This document shows, in pieces, positions 18,455-25,475 of a DNA stretch of 64,000 nucleotides. The notes under the pieces were generated by a model. It made no database searches. It saw only the letters and a program-made list of their open reading frames with translations, and was not told the origin of the DNA. Origin of the DNA: an uncultured Porphyromonadaceae bacterium (lineage in GTDB: Bacteria > Bacteroidota > Bacteroidia > Bacteroidales > Barnesiellaceae). Each line of letters opens with the position of its first letter. The first letter of the stretch is position 1. The stretch lies in contig UPYI01000005.1 of the NCBI GenBank assembly GCA_900538555.1, positions 124,001 to 188,000 on the forward strand. The letters run 5' to 3'. The translations under genes and the position numbers were made by a program.

Positions 18455-18508
18455 AGTTGAAGTGCACCCTAAAAGTTTTTTGTCCAACTTTTGGGGTGCA
18501 CTTCAAGT
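18455..18508. mobile_element. Back-to-back insertion-sequence-like ends forming a palindrome
   Basis: The arms at 18455-18477 and 18486-18508 are inverted repeats of 23 bp with two mismatches, separated by 8 bp. The arm reads TGAAGTGCACCCCAAAAGTT, similar to terminal repeats of IS3-type elements in gut Bacteroidota. No transposase remains between the arms. It lies between the convergent ATPase and 5'-nucleotidase genes and may now end transcription from both sides. Confidence 0.6.
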
Positions 18509-18522
18509 GTCCGGCATCGGAT

Positions 18523-19284
18523 TCACTCTCTCACCACACGCCCTTCGATACGGGCATTCGCCTGTTTGCCTTGCCGGGTCAGTTGCCGGAAATGACCGAT
18601 AATCGCTTCGCGCATTACTTCGGGGAAGTCGGTGCGGGCTACGGAATTTTTGAACGGGGTCAGTTTGTCGCCGCCGTTTGCTAAATAGTCGATCGTAGCT
18701 ATGGTATATTCGCGGTTGTCGTCTACCGGTTTGCCGTTTATCGTCAGGGCGGTGATACCTGCATCCGAGAATTTCAGGCGTACCTCGCGGCTCACCGCTT
18801 CGCCGCCCCGGGCTGCGACAATCTCGAACAGCGCACGAACGTCGCTGCCTTTCAGCGTGACTGCCGACAAGCGGTTGTCGAACGGGAATATGGAGAGTAT
18901 GTTGCCGATCGTGACATTGCCTTGCGGCAGGGTGGTGCGGATGCCGCCGACATTGAGCAGCCCGAAATCGACCGGTCTGCCTAACCGCTGTTCCACTTCG
19001 TATTTGATCATATCCGCCGACCAGTTCGACAGCAGATCTTCGGGGCGTTGGCGGTCCATTGCCTGTGCCGAGCGGCCGACGACGATTGCTTTCAGACTGT
19101 CTACCTGCGTTTTGTAAGGCGATAATCGGGCGATGAATGCCGTGTCAGCCCGGTTGTCCCAATGGGCATCTACCGGAATCAGTTCGGATGTGATGCGCGG
19201 GGTTTGCTCCCTGCATCCGGCAAGGAGTTGCAGTGTGGCGAAGAGAATGGCATACAGTATGCCGATATGCTGTTTTCGTGTCAT
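18523..19284 (-). CDS. 5'-nucleotidase C-terminal domain lipoprotein
   Basis: 253 residues. A lipoprotein signal ends at 'LLAGC' (Cys about 23). The rest is the 5'-nucleotidase C-terminal (substrate-binding) domain: 'NWSADMIKYEVEQRLGRPVD', 'GLLNVGGIRTTLPQGNVTIG', 'IFPFDNRLSAVTLKGSDV' and 'YTIATIDYLANGGDKL'. In full-length UshA-type enzymes this domain binds the nucleoside while the N-terminal domain carries the metal centre. Here the N-terminal metallophosphatase is the separate gene 24 bp upstream (19309-20187), so the two probably act as partners in the periplasm or at the surface. The stop lies 15 bp from the palindromic relic. Confidence 0.9.
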   Translation of the reverse strand: MTRKQHIGILYAILFATLQLLAGCREQTPRITSELIPVDAHWDNRADTAFIARLSPYKTQVDSLKAIVVGRSAQAMDRQRPEDLLSNWSADMIKYEVEQRLGRPVDFGLLNVGGIRTTLPQGNVTIGNILSIFPFDNRLSAVTLKGSDVRALFEIVAARGGEAVSREVRLKFSDAGITALTINGKPVDDNREYTIATIDYLANGGDKLTPFKNSVARTDFPEVMREAIIGHFRQLTRQGKQANARIEGRVVRE

Positions 19285-19308
19285 GACGATAAGTTTTCGA
19301 AGGTTGGA

Positions 19309-20187
19309 TTACAGTTCGATAGTCAGTTTACCGAAATAGGCTCCGGTCGATCCGGTCTGGGTAATGATTACCTCTTTCCCGTCGCGGTTCTTTATCCGGT
19401 AGGGCGTTTTCGGGTCGGGTTGGCTGTCGATCGCTTTCGGATCGATCAACGTGTGCGAATGTCCGCCGATGATGATGTCGATGTCCGCCGATGCGGCTGC
19501 CAGTTCGGGATCGGTAACTAACCGGTCGGCTTCGTTGGCTTTCGTGTATCCGAGGTGCGAAAGGACGATTACGAGGTCGGCGCCCTCTTTTTTCAGCTGG
19601 GCGGCAGTACGGTTGGCGGCTTCTATCGGGTCGGTGAACTGTACGCCCTCACAACGGTCGGAGGCGATCAGCCCGTCGGGATCGACTGTCAGTCCGAATA
19701 TGCCTACTTTCAGCTTTCCGAAGGTTTTCAATACATACGGTTTCACTAATCCGGCAAGCGGCGTGCGGCTGAAATCGTAGTTTGCCGATACATAGTCGGC
19801 GTTGGATTGCCCTACCATTTCGGCGAGGGCTTCCACCCCGTTATCGAATTCGTGGTTGCCGAATGTGCATACGTCGTAGCCCATGATGTTCATTGCCGTT
19901 ACTTCCGCCTTGCCTTTGAACAGGGTGAAATAGGGCGTGCCTTGCACGATGTCGCCGGCATCGACCAACAATACATGCGGCTCGGCTGCCCGGATGCTGT
20001 CTATGATTGCTTTTCGGCGTACGACTCCGCCCATGTCGGCGTTCTTTTGGGTGTTGTCCAACGGTTCTATCTGGCTGTGTGTGTCGTTTGTGTAGAGTAC
20101 GACCAATCGTTCGCCTGCCCCTGCCGGCAAGGAGGTGTACAGAATGCCCGAAAGGCAGAAGAGTAGTCCGATAATTGTTTTTTTCAT
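19309..20187 (-). CDS. Secreted metallophosphatase (5'-nucleotidase N-terminal domain)
   Basis: 292 residues. The signal peptide is 'MKKTIIGLLFCLSGILYTSLPAGA'. The calcineurin-like metallophosphatase motifs appear in order: 'YTNDTHSQIEP' (D-x-H), 'LLVDAGDIVQGTP' (GD), 'TFGNHEFDNG' (GNHE), 'VIVLSHLGY' and 'IIGGHSHTLID' (GHxH). This is the catalytic half of a UshA-like 5'-nucleotidase/2',3'-cyclic phosphodiesterase. The protein stops after the catalytic domain at 'GKLTIEL'. The C-terminal domain is the next gene, 24 bp on. The split into two proteins is complete, not a frameshift, because both have their own signal sequences. Confidence 0.92.
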   Translation of the reverse strand: MKKTIIGLLFCLSGILYTSLPAGAGERLVVLYTNDTHSQIEPLDNTQKNADMGGVVRRKAIIDSIRAAEPHVLLVDAGDIVQGTPYFTLFKGKAEVTAMNIMGYDVCTFGNHEFDNGVEALAEMVGQSNADYVSANYDFSRTPLAGLVKPYVLKTFGKLKVGIFGLTVDPDGLIASDRCEGVQFTDPIEAANRTAAQLKKEGADLVIVLSHLGYTKANEADRLVTDPELAAASADIDIIIGGHSHTLIDPKAIDSQPDPKTPYRIKNRDGKEVIITQTGSTGAYFGKLTIEL

Positions 20188-20241
20188 GTCGTGTCGTTCT
20201 GTTTTGACAGCAACGAAGATACGAAATTTTTCGATGCATTG

Positions 20242-20286
20242 AAACGGGGTTGTGTCGAAAACTTGAATTTCGACACAACCCCGTTT
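20242..20286 (-). terminator. Perfect hairpin after the DUF6359-type protein gene
   Basis: AAACGGGGTTGTGTCGAAA (20242-20260) and its exact complement (20268-20286) flank a 7-nt loop. It follows the stop of the minus-strand gene at 20332. Related hairpins with TTCGACA(C/T)A in one arm end genes at 25416-25450 and 41371-41413. Confidence 0.75.
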
Positions 20287-20526
20287 ATGATTTATCGGGA
20301 GCTATCGCTCCTGCCTGTTTTTACTTTAAATTTACTTTACAATCGTTTTCACTACGGTACTGCCGGCTTTCACGATCATTACGCCTTTGGCGTTTACGGC
20401 GATTGCGCTGCCGTCGGCTACGCCGTCAGCTACTTTTGCACCGGCAATGTTGTACACAGTTACGGCTTCACCGTTTCCGGCTACGTAGATATTGCCTGCA
20501 TAAGCGGTTACGTTTACAGCGGCTGC
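20283..20526 (-). repeat. Copy A of a shared C-terminal-domain plus 3'-UTR cassette
   Basis: About 240 bp that reappears at 23441-23685. By eye roughly a dozen mismatches separate the copies. Homology covers the last ~65 codons plus the 3' UTR hairpin GGAGC-GATA-GCTCC and stops where the unrelated upstream domains begin. Confidence 0.8.
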
Positions 20527-21669
20527 TTCTACGCCTTTCACTGCGCTATCGTCGAGTTTGTATTCGGTTACATTCTTTACGCCCGTGTAGCTGAAATAGC
20601 CGGTAAGTTCGCCGTACACCGATACGATCTTGTTCAGATTGCCGGGGTTGTCGAGCAGGTTGAGAGCGGTGCGGATTTCGGTATTTGATTTCAGTTCTAC
20701 CGGGATGTATGTCTCCACACCCTCTTCTCCCAATGCGATATTGGAAGCTACTGCGTCTGCTTCCGACAAAGCTCCGCCGTTGGCTGCACACCCTTTGATC
20801 GTGCCTTTTACCCAGAACGGTCCGGCGGCGGTGTTATTGAGCGTGATTACATCCTGTACGTCCAGCGGGTCGGCTTCCGTTCCGGCATGTGCGGCAACGA
20901 TTGCGCTCATCGGAACTTCCACTGTTTTTTCGCCCGATGTGAGTGTCAGAACAGCTTGTGCAGTTCCGGCAGCTCCGGCGGTGAAGGTTACCGACAAAGC
21001 TCCGCCTTCTGCGGGCAATGTAGCCGGTTCGGCAGAGAACATGGAGGCTTGTTCGCCGGTGAATGCTACTGCGATTTCGCCCGACAAGTTGCTGCCTACT
21101 ACGTTGATCGATTGCGAGGTAGTTCCGTTAAGACCTGCACCGAATGCCAATGTCGTTTTGTCGGCGATGATAGCCGGTTCGGCAGATACTTCGTTGATCG
21201 TGATATTGGCGTATTGTGCATTCTTGTTGGTCGTAAGCAGTTTGTAGACCGTACCCACTGTCTGGTTTTGCAGCAGGAACGTCTCTTTTTTAGCTTCCGC
21301 ATTGGCATTGATCGCTACCTCTTTCACCAATTCGTCACCGGCATAGAGGGCTATTTCCAAAGCGGCGGATGCACCTTTCTGGATGGTGACGTCGATCGAG
21401 CCTACTACGAAATCTACCGTCGGCAGAATCACGTAGCCGTCTGTTCCGTACACCATCAACGAGCCGTCGCCGTAGCTGTTGTATTTGGCGTTGAAGATCG
21501 TCCATGTTCCGGTCTCGGTCGTGACGGTCGATTCTTCTTTGGCGTTCTTCGTGGGTAGCCCCATATCGTTTGTCGTGAAGTCCTGCGAAACGGACTGGGC
21601 GGCAAATGCGCTTCCTGCAACGAGCAAGGCGGCGGTTGCCAATAAGTTTTTCAGAGTAAATTTTTTCAT
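20332..21669 (-). CDS. Secreted DUF6359-like protein with type IX-style C-terminal domain
   Basis: 445 residues from the ATG at 21669; an ATG two codons earlier (21675) is possible, but the paralogue at 23491-25026 also begins 'MKKFTLKNL'. The signal peptide ends 'ALLVAGSAFA'. The N-terminal part is a beta-sandwich segment ('TWTIFNAKYNSYGDGSLMV'). A middle segment at about 175-270 resembles Ig-like repeats ('IIADKTTLAFGAGLNG'). A DUF6359-like domain begins 'AGTEADPLDVQDVI' and includes 'FWVKGTIKGCA'. The last 70 residues are a sorting-type domain ('VYNIAGAKVADG ... GVMIVKAGSTVVKTIVK'), almost identical to that of the paralogue. No enzymatic signature was seen. Probably surface-exposed; function unknown. 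Confidence 0.75.
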   Translation of the reverse strand: MKKFTLKNLLATAALLVAGSAFAAQSVSQDFTTNDMGLPTKNAKEESTVTTETGTWTIFNAKYNSYGDGSLMVYGTDGYVILPTVDFVVGSIDVTIQKGASAALEIALYAGDELVKEVAINANAEAKKETFLLQNQTVGTVYKLLTTNKNAQYANITINEVSAEPAIIADKTTLAFGAGLNGTTSQSINVVGSNLSGEIAVAFTGEQASMFSAEPATLPAEGGALSVTFTAGAAGTAQAVLTLTSGEKTVEVPMSAIVAAHAGTEADPLDVQDVITLNNTAAGPFWVKGTIKGCAANGGALSEADAVASNIALGEEGVETYIPVELKSNTEIRTALNLLDNPGNLNKIVSVYGELTGYFSYTGVKNVTEYKLDDSAVKGVEAAAVNVTAYAGNIYVAGNGEAVTVYNIAGAKVADGVADGSAIAVNAKGVMIVKAGSTVVKTIVK

Positions 21670-21696
21670 ACGCATGTTTTTTATGGGTTAATGCTG

Positions 21697-21727
21697 TAAA
21701 GATAGTAATATATTTATGGATAGTCAA
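21697..21727 (-). promoter_or_regulatory. Promoter of the DUF6359-like gene
   Basis: On the minus strand TTG (21725-21727), a 20-bp spacer and TATCTTTA (21697-21704). The -7 box differs from TAnnTTTG only in the last base. It leaves a leader of about 20 nt before the ATG at 21669. Confidence 0.55.
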
Positions 21728-21861
21728 AAATTGGACGTTTTTGTGAGTTAATAGACCGATTTTATCCTGTATAACGCTCGTATTGAGATGAATGTTCTAT
21801 CTCGTGGATATATTGAAGGTAGAGATTCTGCTTATAAATAGATAGATTCGTTTATTAACCG

Positions 21862-23249
21862 TTACGGCTCCAAGTTCTCGTTGTTTTGGGTTAAATATTT
21901 CTGGAAGCGACTTGTGGGTTTGTCGGGGATGGTCATTTGGATACGTGTACCGAGTAGAGGATTGAGGTAACGTTCTTTGAAGTGTCGTTGATCTTTAAAT
22001 CCGCAATATGCGGTTATTTCTGTTAGAGAGTGCGGTTCTTTGCAGAACTCGATTATTTTTTCTTCAATTGTCTTGGTTTCTTGACTTGTGGGGTGACTTG
22101 TGGGGTGACTTGTGGGGTGACTTGTGCCGGTCTGATACATCTTGGACAAGTCGGCATCATTGGTTGCGTGAACATTCACGCGAAAAGCGGTGATGGTATT
22201 CACATCAAACTCTGCAAAGGAATTGCCGTTTTCTTTGAGCATTTCTTGTACACGAGTGATTCCCCGATTGAATTTATTGACATACTTCATTTCTCTCATA
22301 GCTTCTGCTATAAGAGGATTACGGTAATCATTGACAGATGGAAAGTTTTCGGGACGAGCTTCACCGTATAGACCACCGGCATTCATTACCTCAATATAAT
22401 TATCAAATTGATACAAGCGAATAGGCATATTCGACTGGTAATCTCGATGCATACAGGCATTCATCACAAGTTCTCGTATTGCCCCTTCCGGATAATTCCA
22501 AACTGTCCGTTCTCTAAAAAGAGTTTCTGGCACAGGTCGTTGGGTAATAATGGCATCTCTAACGAAAGACTCTAATGACGGCAGCATTTTATAAAGCGGA
22601 CCGGAAAATTGTCGTTCATTCAAAATTTCTCCACTCTTATCTTTTCCGGAAAACCGTACGAATTGTACGTAATCGCCCATAAGGAAGAATTTTGGATTTG
22701 TGCCAAAGAGTATTATGCCTGCATAAGTCGGACAATCATTTCTGCGGTCGTAGAGATGGATGGAAGCCAATTGTTCTTTAAGATCACGTTTGTCTGTTGA
22801 TAGTGTGTCTTTTGCAAACACCGTCGGAAGATATTTTGACTTGATATAGTCAATATCTAGGTCTTCCAGTTTGGCATTTAAGCATGGAGTGGCATCGAAA
22901 GTTGCCATGAACGAACAGCGCCTTTCTGCAAGTATTCTTTCTTCTGTTTCTGTTGCTATGTCTCGACGAGGACCGATGCGGATAAAAACTCTGCCACGAT
23001 AACGTACGGGTGGTAGGTCGGACGGTTGGACTTCTACTACCAGTAAGTCGCCTTCGGGAAAAGAGAATCGTTCTACCGACATAGTCGGTAATGGAAGTAT
23101 ATTACCGTCTTGCGGGAACCTGGCATATCGTTGGCAAACGCACAAATGGTTTCACAGAATTTGTCCATGTTGCCGGTACTAATTGTGAATTCCACTTGAT
23201 ATGACTCGGTGGACTTCAACAAATCCAATATTTCCTCTTTGGTTATCAT
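21862..23249 (-). pseudogene. Broken AlbA_2 (Schlafen-type) ATP-binding protein gene
   Basis: The 5' part reads in one frame from ATG 23249: 'MITKEEILDLLKSTESYQVE', 'FTISTGNMDKFCETICAFAN', 'DMPGSRK', the classical AlbA_2 N-terminus. Near 23115-23105 the frame is lost, and the family sequence resumes in another frame at 'DGNILPLPTMSVERFSF', with 'VRYRGRVFIRIGPRRDIATE', the ATPase-like region 'YPEGAIRELVMNACMHRDY' and a C-terminal winged-helix-like segment 'FKERYLNPLLGTRIQMTIPD'. From knowledge of the family, about 30-40 residues expected between 'SRK' and 'DGNI' are missing, so an internal deletion of a size not divisible by three explains the shift. The downstream 427-codon frame has no good start of its own. 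Intact relatives are transfer-prone regulators or defence-related proteins. Confidence 0.75.
22083..22126 (-). repeat. 12-bp tandem repeat inside the AlbA_2 gene
   Basis: GACTTGTGGGGT (plus strand) occurs three full times and a fourth partial time. On the coding strand it encodes repeated Thr-Ser-His-Pro in the linker before the C-terminal domain. In-frame repeat, so copy number could vary without shifting the frame. Confidence 0.85.
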
Positions 23250-23271
23250 GTTGATTTGGCATGTCTATCTG

Positions 23272-23279
23272 CAAAAATA
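23272..23279 (-). promoter_or_regulatory. -7 promoter element of the broken AlbA_2 gene
   Basis: Reads TATTTTTG on the minus strand, about 22 nt before the ATG at 23249. It supports the true start being at 23249, upstream of the longest open frame. Confidence 0.5.
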
Positions 23280-23407
23280 CGAAAAATCCATGAGATATTG
23301 TTGATTTTGATATTGGTAAAATAAAACATATAGTAAAGAGTGTTATAATAATATCTCTCAACTTTTCGGGTTATATTGACGTGCCGCCCTTGGCGGCTGC
23401 GAAAAGC

Positions 23408-23444
23408 AACGCGGCTTCGTAGCAGAACACTACGAAGCCGCGTT
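23408..23444 (-). terminator. Strong hairpin after the second cassette-bearing gene
   Basis: AACGCGGCTTCGTAG (23408-23422) and its exact complement (23430-23444) flank a 7-nt loop. It follows the stop of the gene at 23491 by about 45 bp. A second short hairpin, GCCGCC-CTT-GGCGGC, lies at 23383-23397. Confidence 0.75.
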
Positions 23445-23685
23445 TATGATTTATCGGGAGCTATCGCTCCTGCCTGTTTTTACTTTAAACTTACTTTACA
23501 ATGGCTTTTACTACGGTACTGCCGGCTTTCACGATCATTACGCCTTTGGCGTTTACGGCGATTGCACTGCCATTGGCTACACCGTCAGCTACTTTTGCAC
23601 CGGCGATGTTGTACACTTCTACGGCTTCACCGTTTCCGGCTACGTAGATATTGCCTGCATAAGCGGTTACGTTTACAGCGGCTGC
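23441..23685 (-). repeat. Copy B of the shared C-terminal-domain cassette
   Basis: Matches 20283-20526 at about 95% by eye, including the 3' UTR. The terminator hairpins just beyond the two copies are unrelated in sequence, which fixes the left boundary of the shared block. Confidence 0.8.
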
Positions 23686-25026
23686 TTCTACGCCTTCGAT
23701 TGCCGTACCTTCATTTTCAACAATTTCTGTCGGGTAGATTTGGGGAGCGTTTTGGAAAACGGAAACGAAACCGGTCACTTTGTAAGTCTTGTCGGTTACG
23801 AGGTTGGCTACGAGCAGGAAGTTGTTACGGATGGTCATTTCCAATTCTCCTTCTACTGCTGTGGCATTCGATGCTTTGGACGCACTGAACGAAGCGGCGG
23901 CTTTGAACGTCACTTCCTCGATCTGGATGTATTGGTGAACCATGTCGGTTGTGATTTCTGCCAATGTTTTTACGCTCGGGGCAACGGCTTCGCCTGCGAC
24001 AGCGTCAGGGATCAGCGACGGAACCATTTGGGCAGCATCGTTATACATGGATTTCGTTCCTACGATACCGGTCAATACATCGCCGTTGTTGAGCGTAGGG
24101 TTAGTTCCGGCTTGGCTGTAAACCAACAACGATCCGCTGTTGTCGCAGATGTAGAGGTTTTTGGCATCGCCCCATGCTACCGATACGGCACCGGCAATAC
24201 GGCACAATTCATCTGTTTGGGCGGCAATGAATCCTGCGATATTTTCAACGACAGTCGGGAACGTGAGAGACAATGTTTTGATCGCACTGTTTTCCATACC
24301 CTCTTTGATAGCGATGGCTTTGATGACAACGCTTTCGCTTACTTTCAGCGGATTGGCAGCATCGTAAGCTGTCGATTCGGCAGTCGGGTCGGTTTCGTCG
24401 GTCGTATAGTAGATTGTAGCACCTTCTGTCTCGCAAGTGATCTCAATAGTTTGTTCTTCGAGATACGAACCGGAACTGATCGAGAACTCAGGAGTTTTAC
24501 AAGCGTTTTCCGATACAGCTTCGGTTTTTTTGAAAAGAAGAAGATCTTTTTGTGAGTTTTTGTAACATGCGAATCTCGGGCTGCTAACATTGTATTGAAA
24601 AGAACGGGCTGTTACCTTGACCATAGTAAAGCGGAACGCGTTGCTTACAATGCTGGGCGTAAAAGAAGTGTAGTCTCCAAGCGATGCATTTGCATAAGCT
24701 TCATTGCTGTTACCGGAAGGACCTGCTACATATTTTCCTCCATTCTCTATTGTCAGGTTGCCGTCGGCACCTTTGGTAATATTCCATACGATAGATTCTG
24801 CGGGATCTGTAATTTTCCCTTCTGTAATTGTAACGTCGGCAGGAGAGAAAAACTTTCCTCCATTTGTATTGGACAATGCCTTGGTTGTAGTGTTACCTAC
24901 GATTACGTATTCGCCGCTCTCCAATTCGTCAAGCGTAGAAATCTGTACATAATCTACCGCCATAGCGTTACCGGCAAATAAGAGTGCGGCAGCAGCGGCT
25001 AAATTTTTCAGAGTAAATTTTTTCAT
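23491..25026 (-). CDS. Secreted protein with chitobiase-like C-terminal/DUF6359-like domains and type IX-style tail
   Basis: 511 residues. The signal peptide is 'MKKFTLKNLAAAAALLFAGN' then 'AMA'. Residues 25-160 form a domain starting 'VDYVQISTLDELESGEYVIV', seen in several Bacteroidales surface proteins. Near 180-260 is a chitobiase/FN3-like C-terminal domain ('PEFSISSGSYLEEQTIEITC', 'TEGATIYYTTDETDPT'). A DUF5689- or OB-like segment follows ('GAVSVAWGDAKNLYICDNSG'). The last 70 residues match the tail of the protein at 20332-21669 almost exactly. No catalytic motif was seen. Good promoter upstream and a strong terminator downstream, so it is its own transcription unit. Confidence 0.75.
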   Translation of the reverse strand: MKKFTLKNLAAAAALLFAGNAMAVDYVQISTLDELESGEYVIVGNTTTKALSNTNGGKFFSPADVTITEGKITDPAESIVWNITKGADGNLTIENGGKYVAGPSGNSNEAYANASLGDYTSFTPSIVSNAFRFTMVKVTARSFQYNVSSPRFACYKNSQKDLLLFKKTEAVSENACKTPEFSISSGSYLEEQTIEITCETEGATIYYTTDETDPTAESTAYDAANPLKVSESVVIKAIAIKEGMENSAIKTLSLTFPTVVENIAGFIAAQTDELCRIAGAVSVAWGDAKNLYICDNSGSLLVYSQAGTNPTLNNGDVLTGIVGTKSMYNDAAQMVPSLIPDAVAGEAVAPSVKTLAEITTDMVHQYIQIEEVTFKAAASFSASKASNATAVEGELEMTIRNNFLLVANLVTDKTYKVTGFVSVFQNAPQIYPTEIVENEGTAIEGVEAAAVNVTAYAGNIYVAGNGEAVEVYNIAGAKVADGVANGSAIAVNAKGVMIVKAGSTVVKAIVK

Positions 25027-25059
25027 AAGACTAATTTTTAGGGGTTTTTATCAATGATG

Positions 25060-25090
25060 CAAAAGTAATTATAATATATAGTCTTGCCAA
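25060..25090 (-). promoter_or_regulatory. Promoter of the gene at 23491-25026
   Basis: On the minus strand TTG (25088-25090), a 20-bp spacer and TACTTTTG (25060-25067): full consensus. The leader to the ATG at 25026 is about 27 nt. Confidence 0.75.
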
Positions 25091-25415
25091 ATATTTTACA
25101 TGCAATTATTTAAATGTAATTATTTTGTAATAAATATTGTAATCGGATGAATTTTTCTGCAAAGCTATACTGGGATGTAAAATTAATTACAAGAAAATTA
25201 TGGCTTAAAAAAAACTTGCTATGAGCTATTTGTTTCAAATATATAACTATTTGTGAATTAATTATTTATTCTGCGCAAGATAATAACGGATTTGAAAAAT
25301 CGGTGGTTGGGTACAAATTTGTTTGACTGCTTGGCGTCTTGGGGTAAAACCTTATAATGCTTGTAACCGCTGTAACTGTTACGGCGGTTACTATCCCTTC
25401 CAACGCACCGAAAAA
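25091..25415. other. A+T-rich spacer containing a 29-bp near-perfect palindrome
   Basis: No convincing gene. At 25363-25391 GTAACCGCTGTAAC and GTTACGGCGGTTAC form an inverted repeat with one mismatch and a single-base centre. It lies about 270 bp upstream of the promoter at 25060-25090 and just past the terminator at 25416-25450. Confidence 0.6.
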
Positions 25416-25450
25416 GGGGGTGTGCCGAAATAAGTTTTCGACACAACCCC
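25416..25450 (-). terminator. Hairpin after the leucine-rich-repeat gene
   Basis: GGGGGTGTGCCGAAA (25416-25430) pairs with TTTCGACACAACCCC (25436-25450) with two mismatches. On the minus strand it follows the stop at 25476. Related to the hairpins at 20242-20286 and 41371-41413. Confidence 0.7.
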
Positions 25451-25475
25451 GTGGTATCTGTGGTTATGGACAGTG

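Noticed and set aside
22083..22126. Possible CRISPR-like array
   Set aside because: The units are 12 bp, contiguous and in frame within a gene, with no spacers.
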